Source: an uncultured Hungatella sp.
Lineage (GTDB): Bacteria; Bacillota; Clostridia; Lachnospirales; Lachnospiraceae
Direction: 5' to 3'
Assembly (NCBI GenBank): GCA_910577935.1
Contig: CAJTOT010000052.1
Span: 1 to 18,143 of the forward strand
Length of the DNA: 18,143 bases
Numbering within the stretch: position 1 is the first letter of the stretch; each line of letters starts with the position of its first letter. Shown in pieces: positions 6,302-14,031 of the stretch. Under the pieces are notes generated by a model. That model did no database searches, was not told where the DNA came from, and saw nothing but the letters and a program-made list of their open reading frames with translations. A program made the position numbers and the translations under genes.

Positions 6302-7477
6302 TCATCGTATCTGAAGAGCCATGGTGTTGTAGCCGGGAATCACAGACAATTCATGGAGATACCGTTCCGCGATCATATAGACAAACACATCCGGCTCCTG
6401 CGCAACAAGATCTTCCGTATCAAAATAATAGCGGGAGGTGATCACGCATTCAGCCGCTGCCTCCTGCAGGTAACAGCCTCCGTTCCAGCGAAAAGAATCA
6501 CCGGTCAGATATACGGATATAGGAAGACTCTCTGGATTGCGGGAAACGGCGCTCTCCCAGATCACCTCGTCGTTATTGTCCCGGATAAGCTTTAGGGTCT
6601 CATAATCCGGCGCCGGCGCGCGGCTGTACTCCTGACTGTTGTAAGACGCGTTCAGACCGGCAAGTTTCTGCAGATCTCCCTGCCGGGCGCTGCTCTTTTC
6701 GAATCTGTATTTTTCCGGTTCCCACATCTCTCCCGCCTGCCTGGCAATCACGCCTAAGAGCTCCTGCATCCCCGCACAGGCTCCTGCCTGGTTCCAATGG
6801 GTATCTGACTCATAATACAGCGTGTCCGCTCCCTCATACATCTTTTTGGCAGCCTTCAGGGCCTCCCCTGGATAGACAACGCAGACCTGAGGCACATTCT
6901 CAGCCATATATTCCACCAACTGTTCGGTACGGCTGAGACCTGGGGAAACCGTAATCCTTGCCGGCATGTAATCCTGGCCATAGATTTGTTCCTTATCCGG
7001 CACGATCATCAGGACAAAACGGATGCCTGCATCCTCCAGATCCATGTGCAGCATCTCTATATTTTCTGCAATCTCCCCCAGCTCTTGTGCAGTGAAGCGA
7101 TTGGTCCGCCTGTATGTCTCTAAAGGCTGGCCGTCGTCAGAACAGTAAAAAAGCCATGGCTTTTTGGTGCCGAGAATGACCTTGTCCGAATCCAGCTCAT
7201 GAAAAAGGGCAATCTCCAGCTGGGATTTCCACTGCACAAACCGGGATTTCAAAAACAGGTGATCCATGTACCATGCCTCGAATTCTTCCGGAAACCTTTC
7301 AATGCCGGACAGTTCATGAATCACCGGGAATTTTGCCAGCGTCCTGTTTTCCCCGCCTGCCTCCTGGACGAATCCCGCCAGCGAACAAAGCCGCCCAGCC
7401 AGGGGCAGCCCGCAGCAAAGGGCCAGGAAAGCCAGGCACAAGGCACAGTTTTCCCATCGCATCTTCTTTTTCATCAT
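6302..7477 (-). CDS. DHHW/AlgX-type exported protein, full-length copy
   Basis: A 391-residue DHHW-family protein, probably the extracellular partner of the MBOAT protein encoded just upstream. The ATG at 7477 is preferred: it follows AGGAAAGGAA with eight bases of spacing and gives a lysine-rich signal-anchor start (MMKKKMRW, hydrophobic 10-36). A start at 7537, overlapping the MBOAT stop as TAATG, would add 20 residues but has no ribosome-binding site. Residues 43-80 carry the family N-terminal pattern (ENRTLAKFP; FEAWYMDHLFLKSRF). G103-WLF begins the core. Active-site candidates are D225-T-H227-W and S328 in TGDSFR. The shorter copy downstream arose from it, or from a common ancestor, by tandem duplication. 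Confidence 0.87.
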   Translation of the reverse strand: MMKKKMRWENCALCLAFLALCCGLPLAGRLCSLAGFVQEAGGENRTLAKFPVIHELSGIERFPEEFEAWYMDHLFLKSRFVQWKSQLEIALFHELDSDKVILGTKKPWLFYCSDDGQPLETYRRTNRFTAQELGEIAENIEMLHMDLEDAGIRFVLMIVPDKEQIYGQDYMPARITVSPGLSRTEQLVEYMAENVPQVCVVYPGEALKAAKKMYEGADTLYYESDTHWNQAGACAGMQELLGVIARQAGEMWEPEKYRFEKSSARQGDLQKLAGLNASYNSQEYSRAPAPDYETLKLIRDNNDEVIWESAVSRNPESLPISVYLTGDSFRWNGGCYLQEAAAECVITSRYYFDTEDLVAQEPDVFVYMIAERYLHELSVIPGYNTMALQIR

Positions 7478-7536
7478 TTTCTTGGTTCCTTTCCTACAGA
7501 AACGGCAGGAGCGCTGCCCTGCCTGTCCCCGCGGCA

Positions 7537-8943
7537 TTAAAAGCGGAAATAGATAAACGGGTTATAGCTGTCGGCTGCCAGAAGGATCAGGCAAAGCACC
7601 ATGACGCATGGGAGCGCCAGCCCTCGAAACCATGACTGATTCCATATATTTTTCTGTACAGGCTCAGGCACTGCTCCGCACAGCAGCGCTCCGACCGCAG
7701 ACAGAACAATCAGTTTTCTGCTAAACAATTCTGCGGCGTCAACATTTCCAGACGATATGCGGAACATGGAACTCAGGTACGCGAAGCTTTCGGTCAATGT
7801 CTCTGCCCTGAAAAAAACCCAGGCTACCAGCACGACCAACAGGCAGTACCCATGTCCCAGAAACCGCGGGAAGCTTTGGCTTTGTTTTTGCCGCTTTTCG
7901 CCGACCAGCCGTTCAAGGATGATACAGACTCCGTGGAGCATGCCCCATACGATAAAATTCCATCCGGCGCCGTGCCAGAGTCCCGTCACTAAAAACACGA
8001 TAAACAGATTGACACATGTGCGGGACAGTCCGCGCCTGCTGCCGCCCAGGGGAATATATACATATTCTTTAAACCACTCTGACAGAGAAATATGCCAGCG
8101 GCGCCAGAATTCCCTGATGGAAACGGCGCAATAGGGCATTCGGAAATTTTCCTGGAAATCAAAGCCAAACATCTTTCCCATGCCGACGGCCATATCCGAA
8201 TATCCGCTGAAATCAAAATAAATCTGCATGGCGTACAGAATAATTCCATACCACGCCGCAAAGGTTCCCAGCTCTATGAGATTCATGGCAAATATCCGGT
8301 CAACTGTCTCGGCAAAGGTGTTGGCAAGAATCACTTTTTTTCCCAGGCCGGTGATAAAACGCGCAACTCCTTCACTGAATTTTTCGAAATCCACCTGGCG
8401 TTTATCGATCTGTGCCTCAATGCTCTGATAGCGCACGATGGGGCCGGCGATAAGCTGCGGAAAAAAAGAAATATACAGCAACAATTTGTAGAAAGAGCGC
8501 TGCACGCCGCATTTTCCCCGGTAGAGGTCAATCACATAGGATAATGCCTGAAACGTGTAAAATGATATTCCCACCGGCAAAGCAATCTCTCTTGGGGAAA
8601 GGATTTCCTTTCTCATAAGCAGATTCCATGTCTCCGCGGCAAAGGCATAATATTTAAAATATCCCAGTATCCCGAGATTTAACACCACGGCTGCCGCCAG
8701 AACAGCCTTTTTCCGGTTGGATTCTCCCCATGTTCCTATGAGCAGGCCGCCGAAATAGTTGACTGCCACGGTAATCAGAAGCAGTATAATATATTTCGGT
8801 TCTCCAAATGTATAAAAGAGAAGGCTCATAAAAAGAAGCAGAAGATTCATGATCTCCTGCCTCCTCGCTGCTGAAAGTATATAATAGGAAATCAGCGTAA
8901 CCGGAAAAAATATCCACAAAAAAATCATCGATGAGAAAACCAT
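7537..8943 (-). CDS. MBOAT-family membrane O-acyltransferase
   Basis: A 468-residue polytopic membrane protein of the MBOAT family (AlgI/DltB-like), which passes acyl groups, usually acetyl, across the membrane to extracellular glycans. The ATG at 8943 gives the characteristic start MVFSSMIFLWIFFPV; a TTG at 8961 would only add six residues inside the preceding gene. Family marks are FQALSYVIDLYRG (131-143), FPQLIAGPI, REFWRRWHISLSEWF (277-291), YIPLGGSR, and the active-site region GLWHGAGWNFIVWGMLHG with H324 and H337. It ends in the usual YNPFIYFRF. One base separates it from the gene before it, and the DHHW genes follow, so this is one transcription unit. The acceptor glycan is unknown. 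Confidence 0.93.
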   Translation of the reverse strand: MVFSSMIFLWIFFPVTLISYYILSAARRQEIMNLLLLFMSLLFYTFGEPKYIILLLITVAVNYFGGLLIGTWGESNRKKAVLAAAVVLNLGILGYFKYYAFAAETWNLLMRKEILSPREIALPVGISFYTFQALSYVIDLYRGKCGVQRSFYKLLLYISFFPQLIAGPIVRYQSIEAQIDKRQVDFEKFSEGVARFITGLGKKVILANTFAETVDRIFAMNLIELGTFAAWYGIILYAMQIYFDFSGYSDMAVGMGKMFGFDFQENFRMPYCAVSIREFWRRWHISLSEWFKEYVYIPLGGSRRGLSRTCVNLFIVFLVTGLWHGAGWNFIVWGMLHGVCIILERLVGEKRQKQSQSFPRFLGHGYCLLVVLVAWVFFRAETLTESFAYLSSMFRISSGNVDAAELFSRKLIVLSAVGALLCGAVPEPVQKNIWNQSWFRGLALPCVMVLCLILLAADSYNPFIYFRF

Positions 8944-8944
8944 G

Positions 8945-9475
8945 TTATTTCTCTTCTGCAATCATATAGGAAATAAAAGAAACCGTATCATTTTTCATTT
9001 TGATGTACAGCTTCGTGTTCCCCAAGGTTGTCGTGTAAGTACCCAGCCCCTTTTGGGCATCTTTATAGATTTTAGTCACTTGTTCCGAGCTGTCTCCCGG
9101 CTTTAACCCTTCTTCTGTGGCGACCTCGGATGTCAGCAGCGTAATGTTCGCCACAACCTCTTTGCCGTCAACCTGTTCCACGTACACTTCAAAAGCTTTG
9201 CCGCCGTACATATATGCCTTGTTTATGTATCCGTTGGCGCAGTTGTTCACATCGCGGCTGCTGGAATACTCGCCTAATTTCTTCATGGCATCCGCCGCAT
9301 CCATGCCCGGCTTATATTGATTTTCACCATAGGTAAATCCATAGTCTGTTTTTTCTACAGCCGTATCCGCTGCCGCGCTTTCAGGCTGGGCGCTCCCTGC
9401 CCAGACAGTGCTTGTTCCTCCGGTCAGAAGCGCGGCTGTCATAAGCAGCACGGCCCATTTTTTCATGTTCTTCAT
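8945..9475 (-). CDS. Small exported protein of unknown function, first gene of the acyltransferase operon
   Basis: A 176-residue predicted exported protein with no family I can name with confidence. The ATG at 9475 follows a perfect AGGAGG with six-base spacing after GG. Residues 1-27 are a signal peptide (AVLLMTAALLTGGTSTVWAG); no lipobox cysteine is present. The mature part seems to hold two similar halves: YKPGMDAADAMKKLGE (54-69) with a strand-rich run after it, and LKPGDSSEQVTKIYKD (124-139) followed by TKLYIKMKNDTVSFISYM. The PG/GDS-then-helix pattern recalls small SmpA/BLIP-like folds, which is only a resemblance. One base separates it from the MBOAT gene, implying a role in the same surface-modification process. 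Confidence 0.8.
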   Translation of the reverse strand: MKNMKKWAVLLMTAALLTGGTSTVWAGSAQPESAAADTAVEKTDYGFTYGENQYKPGMDAADAMKKLGEYSSSRDVNNCANGYINKAYMYGGKAFEVYVEQVDGKEVVANITLLTSEVATEEGLKPGDSSEQVTKIYKDAQKGLGTYTTTLGNTKLYIKMKNDTVSFISYMIAEEK

Positions 9476-9507
9476 TGGTTCCCTCCTAAAAATTAATAAT
9501 ATAACTA

Positions 9508-9536
9508 ATTGTAAATGGACTTTATTGTAACGTCAA
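9508..9536 (-). promoter_or_regulatory. Sigma-A promoter for the acyltransferase operon
   Basis: On the - strand, TTGACG (9536-9531) and TACAAT (9513-9508) are 17 bases apart. Each box has one mismatch to consensus. The start of transcription would fall about 25-30 bases before the ATG at 9475. This promoter would drive the small exported protein, MBOAT and both DHHW genes. Confidence 0.82.
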
Positions 9537-9585
9537 TTCATTCGACAGACAATAATTTTCTTTATATTATATAAGTGAGTTATGT

Positions 9586-9712
9586 ATTTTTGCTATTTAC
9601 TGCCCGCATGATAACCTGGGCGGGCAAAAATCCCATCGCCGCAGGCGGTTTTCATGGATTTTTGCTGGTTGCTGTGAATGCATGTGAACAGTAACGAATC
9701 GCTGTGAATATC
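9586..9712. repeat. Cluster of three inverted repeats between divergent promoters
   Basis: Within the 326-base divergent gap (9476-9801) three potential hairpins follow one another. TGCCCGC (9601-9607) pairs with GCGGGCA (9620-9626). GCAAAAATCCCAT (9624-9636) pairs with ATGGATTTTTGC (9654-9665) with one bulge, around an inner CGCC-GCA-GGCG. GTTGCTGT (9668-9675) pairs with ACAGTAAC (9688-9695) with one G-T. The first two overlap by three bases and compete. GCTGTGAAT occurs at 9671 and again exactly 30 bases later at 9701. The cluster lies outside both flanking transcripts, so it is more likely a dispersed palindromic element or an independent RNA than a leader. Confidence 0.55.
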
Positions 9713-9734
9713 TTCCCGGCCAGGTGCTTTCCGC

Positions 9735-9763
9735 TTGACTATTAAGCTGAATTCTACTAAAAT
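9735..9763 (+). promoter_or_regulatory. Sigma-A promoter for the ecfA1 operon
   Basis: TTGACT (9735-9740) and TAAAAT (9758-9763) are 17 bases apart on the + strand, each with one mismatch to consensus. Transcription would begin near 9770, about 32 bases before the ecfA1 ATG. The ECF-truA genes thus have their own promoter here and do not depend on read-through from rplQ. Confidence 0.82.
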
Positions 9764-9801
9764 TGAGAAGCATATAAGGAATACACCAGGAAAGGCCGAA
9801 T

Positions 9802-10683
9802 ATGGGAATTATAAGGACAAGCAGATTGATATTTGATTATATAAGAAGAGACGAGGAAGAGAATGTGGAAGAGGTGAACCGGGCCATCGACAACCTCAAT
9901 GTGGATATTGAGAAAGGCAGTTTCGTGGCGGTCTTGGGGCACAACGGGTCCGGCAAATCCACCTTCGCCAAGCAGCTCAACGGGATACTGACGCCCACGG
10001 AGGGAACGGTGTGGGTGTCGGGCATGGACACATCAGACGAGAATTCCATCTGGGAGATACGCAAGAGGGCGGGGATGGTGTTCCAAAATCCTGACAACCA
10101 GATTATCGGCAATGTGGTGGAGGAGGATGTGGGATTCGGGCCGGAGAATATGGGTGTGCCGCCGGAAGATATCTGGAGGCGGGTGGACGAGAGCCTGAAG
10201 GCGGTGGGCATGACGGCTTACCGGTATAAATCGCCCAACAAGCTGTCCGGCGGACAGAAGCAGCGGGTGGCCATAGCCGGGGTCATGGCCATGCGGCCGG
10301 AGTGCATCGTTCTGGATGAGCCCACGGCCATGCTGGACCCCAACGGGCGGAAGGAAGTCATAAAGACCGTGAGAGAGCTGAACCGCCGGGAGGGAATCAC
10401 GGTGCTTCTGATTACCCACTATATGGAGGAGGTTATCTTTGCGGACCGGGTTATCGTCATGGATGACGGCAGGCTGGTGATGGACGGGACTCCCAGGGAG
10501 ATATTTTCCAGGGTGGAAGAGCTGAAATCCTATCGGCTGGATGTGCCCCAGGTGACAGAGCTGGCCCATGAGCTGAAGCAGACCGGCATTCCGGTTCCGG
10601 CCGGCATTCTCACAAAAGAGGAGCTGATGAAATGTCTGCTTCCCCTGTTTGCGGAGAGATTTCCGGGGAAGGTTACAGAGTGA
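9802..10683 (+). CDS. ecfA1: ECF transporter ATPase, EcfA1
   Basis: One of the two ATPases of the energy-coupling-factor module, which powers vitamin and metal uptake through interchangeable S components. The 293-residue product has Walker A GHNGSGKST (46-54), Q-loop VFQNPDNQ (93-100), signature LSGGQ (148-152), Walker B CIVLDE (168-173) and switch histidine H206. The Q-loop NPDNQ form and the longer N-terminal strand region fit EcfA1. The ATG at 9802 follows AGGAAAGG. It is first in an ecfA1-ecfA2-ecfT-truA operon. No S-component gene is nearby, so this is a shared (group II) module whose substrates come from S genes elsewhere. Confidence 0.96.
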   Translation: MGIIRTSRLIFDYIRRDEEENVEEVNRAIDNLNVDIEKGSFVAVLGHNGSGKSTFAKQLNGILTPTEGTVWVSGMDTSDENSIWEIRKRAGMVFQNPDNQIIGNVVEEDVGFGPENMGVPPEDIWRRVDESLKAVGMTAYRYKSPNKLSGGQKQRVAIAGVMAMRPECIVLDEPTAMLDPNGRKEVIKTVRELNRREGITVLLITHYMEEVIFADRVIVMDDGRLVMDGTPREIFSRVEELKSYRLDVPQVTELAHELKQTGIPVPAGILTKEELMKCLLPLFAERFPGKVTE

Positions 10684-10701
10684 TGCCAGGCAGGGATTCC
10701 G

Positions 10702-10752
10702 GACCGCGGCGGCGGTCATAGGGGACTATAATCAGGTAAGACCACGGTCATA
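10702..10752 (+). other. Hairpin and short direct repeat in the ecfA1-ecfA2 gap
   Basis: The 104-base gap between the two ATPase genes holds a perfect hairpin, GACCGC-GGCG-GCGGTC (10702-10717). It also has a repeated CGGTCATA at 10713 and 10745, each followed by a GGGGA stretch. There is no T-run, so this is not a terminator. It may affect translation or mRNA stability of ecfA2, or be chance in GC-rich DNA. Confidence 0.3.
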
Positions 10753-10787
10753 CGGGGATTACCATAAGACGACAGGAGCAAAGGATT

Positions 10788-11651
10788 ATGTCAATAAAAG
10801 CAGAGCATTTGACTTACGTGTACGGGCAGGGGACGGCTTTTGAACAGTATGCTTTGAGAGATGTGAATTTCGAGATTCCCCACGGGCAGTTTGTGGGGCT
10901 TATCGGCCACACAGGGTCGGGCAAGTCCACACTGATTCAGCATTTGAACGGGCTGATGAAACCCACAGGGGGAACGGTCTGCTATGACGGGACAGATATC
11001 CACGGGGAAGGCTATAATCTGAAAGAGCTGCGGTCCAAGGTGGGGTTGGTGTTTCAGTATCCGGAGCATCAGCTGTTTGAGATCGACGTGTTTTCTGACG
11101 TGTGCTTTGGCCCTAGGAATCTGGGGCTGGAGAAGGATGAGGTGGAGGAGAGGGCGAAGGCGGCTCTGGAACAGGTGGGACTTGAAGAGAAATACTGGAA
11201 GCAGTCGCCTTTTGAGCTGTCGGGAGGACAAAAGAGGCGGGTGGCCATCGCCGGGGTCCTGGCGATGAACCCCAAAGTGCTGATTCTGGACGAGCCCACG
11301 GCGGGGCTGGACCCTAAAGGGCGGGACGAGATTCTGGACGAGATCAGCCAGCTTCATGACGACCGGAAGATGAGTATTATTCTGGTGTCCCACAGCATGG
11401 AGGATGTGGCCAGATATGCGGACAGGCTTATGGTGATGAACCATGGGGAGAAGGCGTTTGACGGGCCGCCCAGAGAGGTGTTTGGGCATTACAGAGAACT
11501 GGAGAGCATGGGGCTTGCGGCTCCCCAGGTGACCTATATCGTCCACGGCCTGAGAGAACACGGAGTCCCGCTGGACAGCAGTATTACCACGGTGGAGGAG
11601 GCGAGAGACGCCATCGTGAATCTGCTGAAGCCGGGGAAAGACGGTATCTGA
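10788..11651 (+). CDS. ecfA2: ECF transporter ATPase, EcfA2
   Basis: Second ATPase of the ECF module, forming the heterodimer with EcfA1 that grips the coupling helices of EcfT. The 287-residue product has Walker A GHTGSGKST (40-48), Q-loop VFQYPEHQLF (88-97), signature LSGGQ (144-148), Walker B LILDE (165-169) and switch histidine H202. The QYPEHQLFE form of the Q-loop is typical of EcfA2. The ATG at 10788 follows AGGAG (10774-10778). Length and motifs are complete. The gap to ecfT is 72 bases and shows only short self-complementary runs such as CGGCA-TAGA-TGCCG. Confidence 0.96.
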   Translation: MSIKAEHLTYVYGQGTAFEQYALRDVNFEIPHGQFVGLIGHTGSGKSTLIQHLNGLMKPTGGTVCYDGTDIHGEGYNLKELRSKVGLVFQYPEHQLFEIDVFSDVCFGPRNLGLEKDEVEERAKAALEQVGLEEKYWKQSPFELSGGQKRRVAIAGVLAMNPKVLILDEPTAGLDPKGRDEILDEISQLHDDRKMSIILVSHSMEDVARYADRLMVMNHGEKAFDGPPREVFGHYRELESMGLAAPQVTYIVHGLREHGVPLDSSITTVEEARDAIVNLLKPGKDGI

Positions 11652-11723
11652 GGCGTTAGCGGACGACAGGCTTATGAGCTGTACCGGCATAGATGCCGCT
11701 TCACGGCATGGAGGAAGAGACAG

Positions 11724-12524
11724 ATGATCAGAGATATTACATTAGGACAATATTACCCGGTAGATTCCGTGCTGCACCGCATGGACCCACGCACAAAGCT
11801 GTTCGGCACCATGGTGTTCATTATATCCCTTTTTTTGGCGGACAGCGTGGGGGCTTACGTTATAGCCACGGTGTTTTTGGCAGCGGCTATCCAGATGTCC
11901 AAAGTGCCCTTTAAATTTATGGTGAGAGGTCTGAAGGCGATTATGTTCCTTCTGCTGATCAGCGTCAGCTTCAACCTGTTCCTCACCGACGGACAGGTTC
12001 TGGCGCGGCTGGGATTTCTGAAGATTACCAGGGAAGGGCTGAGGATGTCGTGCTTTATGGGGGTGCGCCTGGTGTATCTGGTGGTGGGCTCGTCTGTCAT
12101 GACCCTGACCACCACTCCCAACCAGCTCACCGACGGACTGGAAAAAAGCCTTGGCTTTCTCAAGGCGGTGAAGGTGCCGGTCCATGAGATTTCCATGATG
12201 ATGTCCATCGCCCTGCGGTTTATTCCCATCCTGGTGGAGGAGACGGACAAGATTATGAAGGCTCAGATGGCCAGAGGGGCGGATTTTGAGAGCGGCAATC
12301 TGATACAGAAGGCAAAGAGCATGGTGCCTCTTTTGGTGCCGCTGTTCATCTCCGCATTCCGCCGGGCCACGGATCTTGCCATGGCCATGGAGGCCAGATG
12401 CTACCGGGGCGGAGAAGGAAGAACCAGGATGAAGCCCCTTCATTACGCCGGACGGGACTATAGGGCATACGGGATTTACGGATTGTATATGGCGGCGATT
12501 ATCGGGACAAGGATTATATTTTAG
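11724..12524 (+). CDS. ecfT: ECF transporter transmembrane coupling protein EcfT
   Basis: Membrane scaffold of the ECF module that links the ATPases to the S component. The 266-residue product begins with the family pattern (LGQYYPVDSVLHRMDPRTKL). It has hydrophobic segments at about 25-58, 70-88, 110-130 and near the C-terminus. It carries the two coupling-helix motifs: A-R-G at 183-185 (QMARGADF) and A-R-C at 224-226 (AMEARCYRGGEGR), which contact the ATPase grooves. The second has Cys in place of the more common Gly. The ATG at 11724 follows GGAGG (11710-11714). It ends 16 bases before truA, as in other Firmicutes. Confidence 0.95.
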   Translation: MIRDITLGQYYPVDSVLHRMDPRTKLFGTMVFIISLFLADSVGAYVIATVFLAAAIQMSKVPFKFMVRGLKAIMFLLLISVSFNLFLTDGQVLARLGFLKITREGLRMSCFMGVRLVYLVVGSSVMTLTTTPNQLTDGLEKSLGFLKAVKVPVHEISMMMSIALRFIPILVEETDKIMKAQMARGADFESGNLIQKAKSMVPLLVPLFISAFRRATDLAMAMEARCYRGGEGRTRMKPLHYAGRDYRAYGIYGLYMAAIIGTRIIF

Positions 12525-12540
12525 ATTAGAGGGGGGACAT

Positions 12541-14031
12541 ATGAAACGTGTGAAAATGGTTCTGGCCTATGACGGGACCAATTACTGTGGATGGCAGCTG
12601 CAGACCAACGGGATTACTGTCGAGGAGGTGCTGAACAAGACCCTCTCCCGGCTTCTGGAGGAGCCGGTGGCTGTCATCGGAGCCAGCAGGACGGACTCGG
12701 GAGTTCACGCAGAATGCAATGTGGCGGTTTTTGACACAGAGAGCCGCATGCCTGCCGACAAGATCTGTTTTGCGCTCAACGAGAGGCTTCCGGAGGATAT
12801 CCGGGTTCTGTCTTCCGAGGAGGTGGCTTCGGACTGGCACCCCAGGAAGCAGAACAGTGTGAAAACTTATGAGTACAGGATTCTGAACCGGAAGGTGAAC
12901 CTGCCCACCCGCCGTCTGTACTGCCATTTCTGTTATTTTCCCCTCAATGTGGAGAAGATGCGCCAGGCGGCCTCCTTTTTGACAGGGGAACATGATTTCA
13001 GGAGCTTCTGTACGGCCAGGGGACAGGCGGAGGACACAGTGCGGACGATCTACCGCATAGATGTGGCCGAGGAGCGTGATATGATAGCCATACAGGTCTC
13101 AGGCAGCGGTTTTCTGTACAATATGGTGAGAATCATCGCGGGAACTTTGATTAAAGTTGGCATGGGCGTCTATCCGCCGGAGCATGTGAAGGAGATTCTG
13201 AGAGCCAGGAACAGGCAGGCAGCCGGCCCTACGGCTCCGGCAAAGGGGTTGACGCTGATGAAGCTGGAGTACAAGACAGAGCTGGAAAAGAAGATCATAG
13301 GGAAAAATGAGGATTGGGAGTATTGTCTTATACAGACGGAGATTCCGGCAAAGCAGAAGGCGTATCTCTTTATCAACCGGTGCAGGCCTGAGGATTTCGA
13401 CCGGCTTTTGGCCCGGGTTACCCATCAGGCAGTGCGCAACGGTGCATGTCAGGTGTACGTGTGCGACCGGGAGGAAGAAAAAAAGCTGGTGCCGGGAAAA
13501 GCATATGGGTACTACACCTTCCGCCACGGACACGACATGCTGGAGATGAGCAAGAAGGTTCTCCCGGCGGAAGAAGAGGAGGAGGAGAAAGAGCCGTGGG
13601 AGGAGGTCAAGCCGTGGCAGGTGTCCGACCTGTGCGCGCTTTACAACGAGATTTTCTACAATGTCCCCAACTCCGCATCGGTGACAGAAGACGAGATACG
13701 ACAGTGGATGGCAAACAGTTCGTGGCATATGTTTTTTATCATGAGCCAGGGGCAGAGGGCGGGATTTTTGATGCTTGTGGAAAAAGGCAAGACGGTGGAC
13801 ATCGACAGCCTGGGAATCCGGAAAGGGTTCAGGGGAAGAGGGCTGGCAAAAAAGGTGCTGAGGCGTGTGGAGATGACCGCGTCTAAAAAGGGGATACAGA
13901 CTCTCGCGCTGGGGGTATCCAGCATCAACAGGGACGCCGTTTACCTGTATGAACAGCTGGGATTTTCCGTGAAATCAGTGACCTCCAGATGGTATGTAAC
14001 AGAAGGGAAGCCAAGAGAAGGAGAAAAGTAG
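12541..14031 (+). CDS. truA: TruA tRNA pseudouridine synthase fused to a C-terminal GNAT-type acetyltransferase region
   Basis: A 496-residue two-part protein. Residues 1-244 are a complete TruA, which makes pseudouridine at positions 38-40 of the tRNA anticodon arm. Catalytic D52 lies in ASRTDSGVHA; SGSGFLYNMVRIIAGTL (187-203) and the closing LTLMKLEY are all present. The frame then continues without a stop. Residues 245-342 form an unassigned segment (KAYLFINRCRPEDFDRLL), possibly a degenerate GNAT half. An acidic linker (EEEEEEKEP, 344-352) follows. A GNAT domain occupies about 353-487, with the acetyl-CoA loop RKGFRGRGLA (427-436) and NRDAVYLYEQLGF (463-475). Usual TruA length is about 245-270. 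The ATG follows GAGGGGGG. The fusion is seen directly; a joint function is inference. Confidence 0.92.
   Translation: MKRVKMVLAYDGTNYCGWQLQTNGITVEEVLNKTLSRLLEEPVAVIGASRTDSGVHAECNVAVFDTESRMPADKICFALNERLPEDIRVLSSEEVASDWHPRKQNSVKTYEYRILNRKVNLPTRRLYCHFCYFPLNVEKMRQAASFLTGEHDFRSFCTARGQAEDTVRTIYRIDVAEERDMIAIQVSGSGFLYNMVRIIAGTLIKVGMGVYPPEHVKEILRARNRQAAGPTAPAKGLTLMKLEYKTELEKKIIGKNEDWEYCLIQTEIPAKQKAYLFINRCRPEDFDRLLARVTHQAVRNGACQVYVCDREEEKKLVPGKAYGYYTFRHGHDMLEMSKKVLPAEEEEEEKEPWEEVKPWQVSDLCALYNEIFYNVPNSASVTEDEIRQWMANSSWHMFFIMSQGQRAGFLMLVEKGKTVDIDSLGIRKGFRGRGLAKKVLRRVEMTASKKGIQTLALGVSSINRDAVYLYEQLGFSVKSVTSRWYVTEGKPREGEK

Noticed and set aside
10727..10732. TATAAT in the ecfA1-ecfA2 gap as a promoter for ecfA2
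   Set aside because: The sequence 17 bases upstream (CCGCGG) has no likeness to a -35 box and there is no TGn extension.
10791..11690. 299-codon - strand ORF opposite ecfA2, and a similar one opposite ecfA1 (10033-10719)
   Set aside because: Mirror frames of strongly coding genes; histidine- and proline-rich composition typical of antisense translation.
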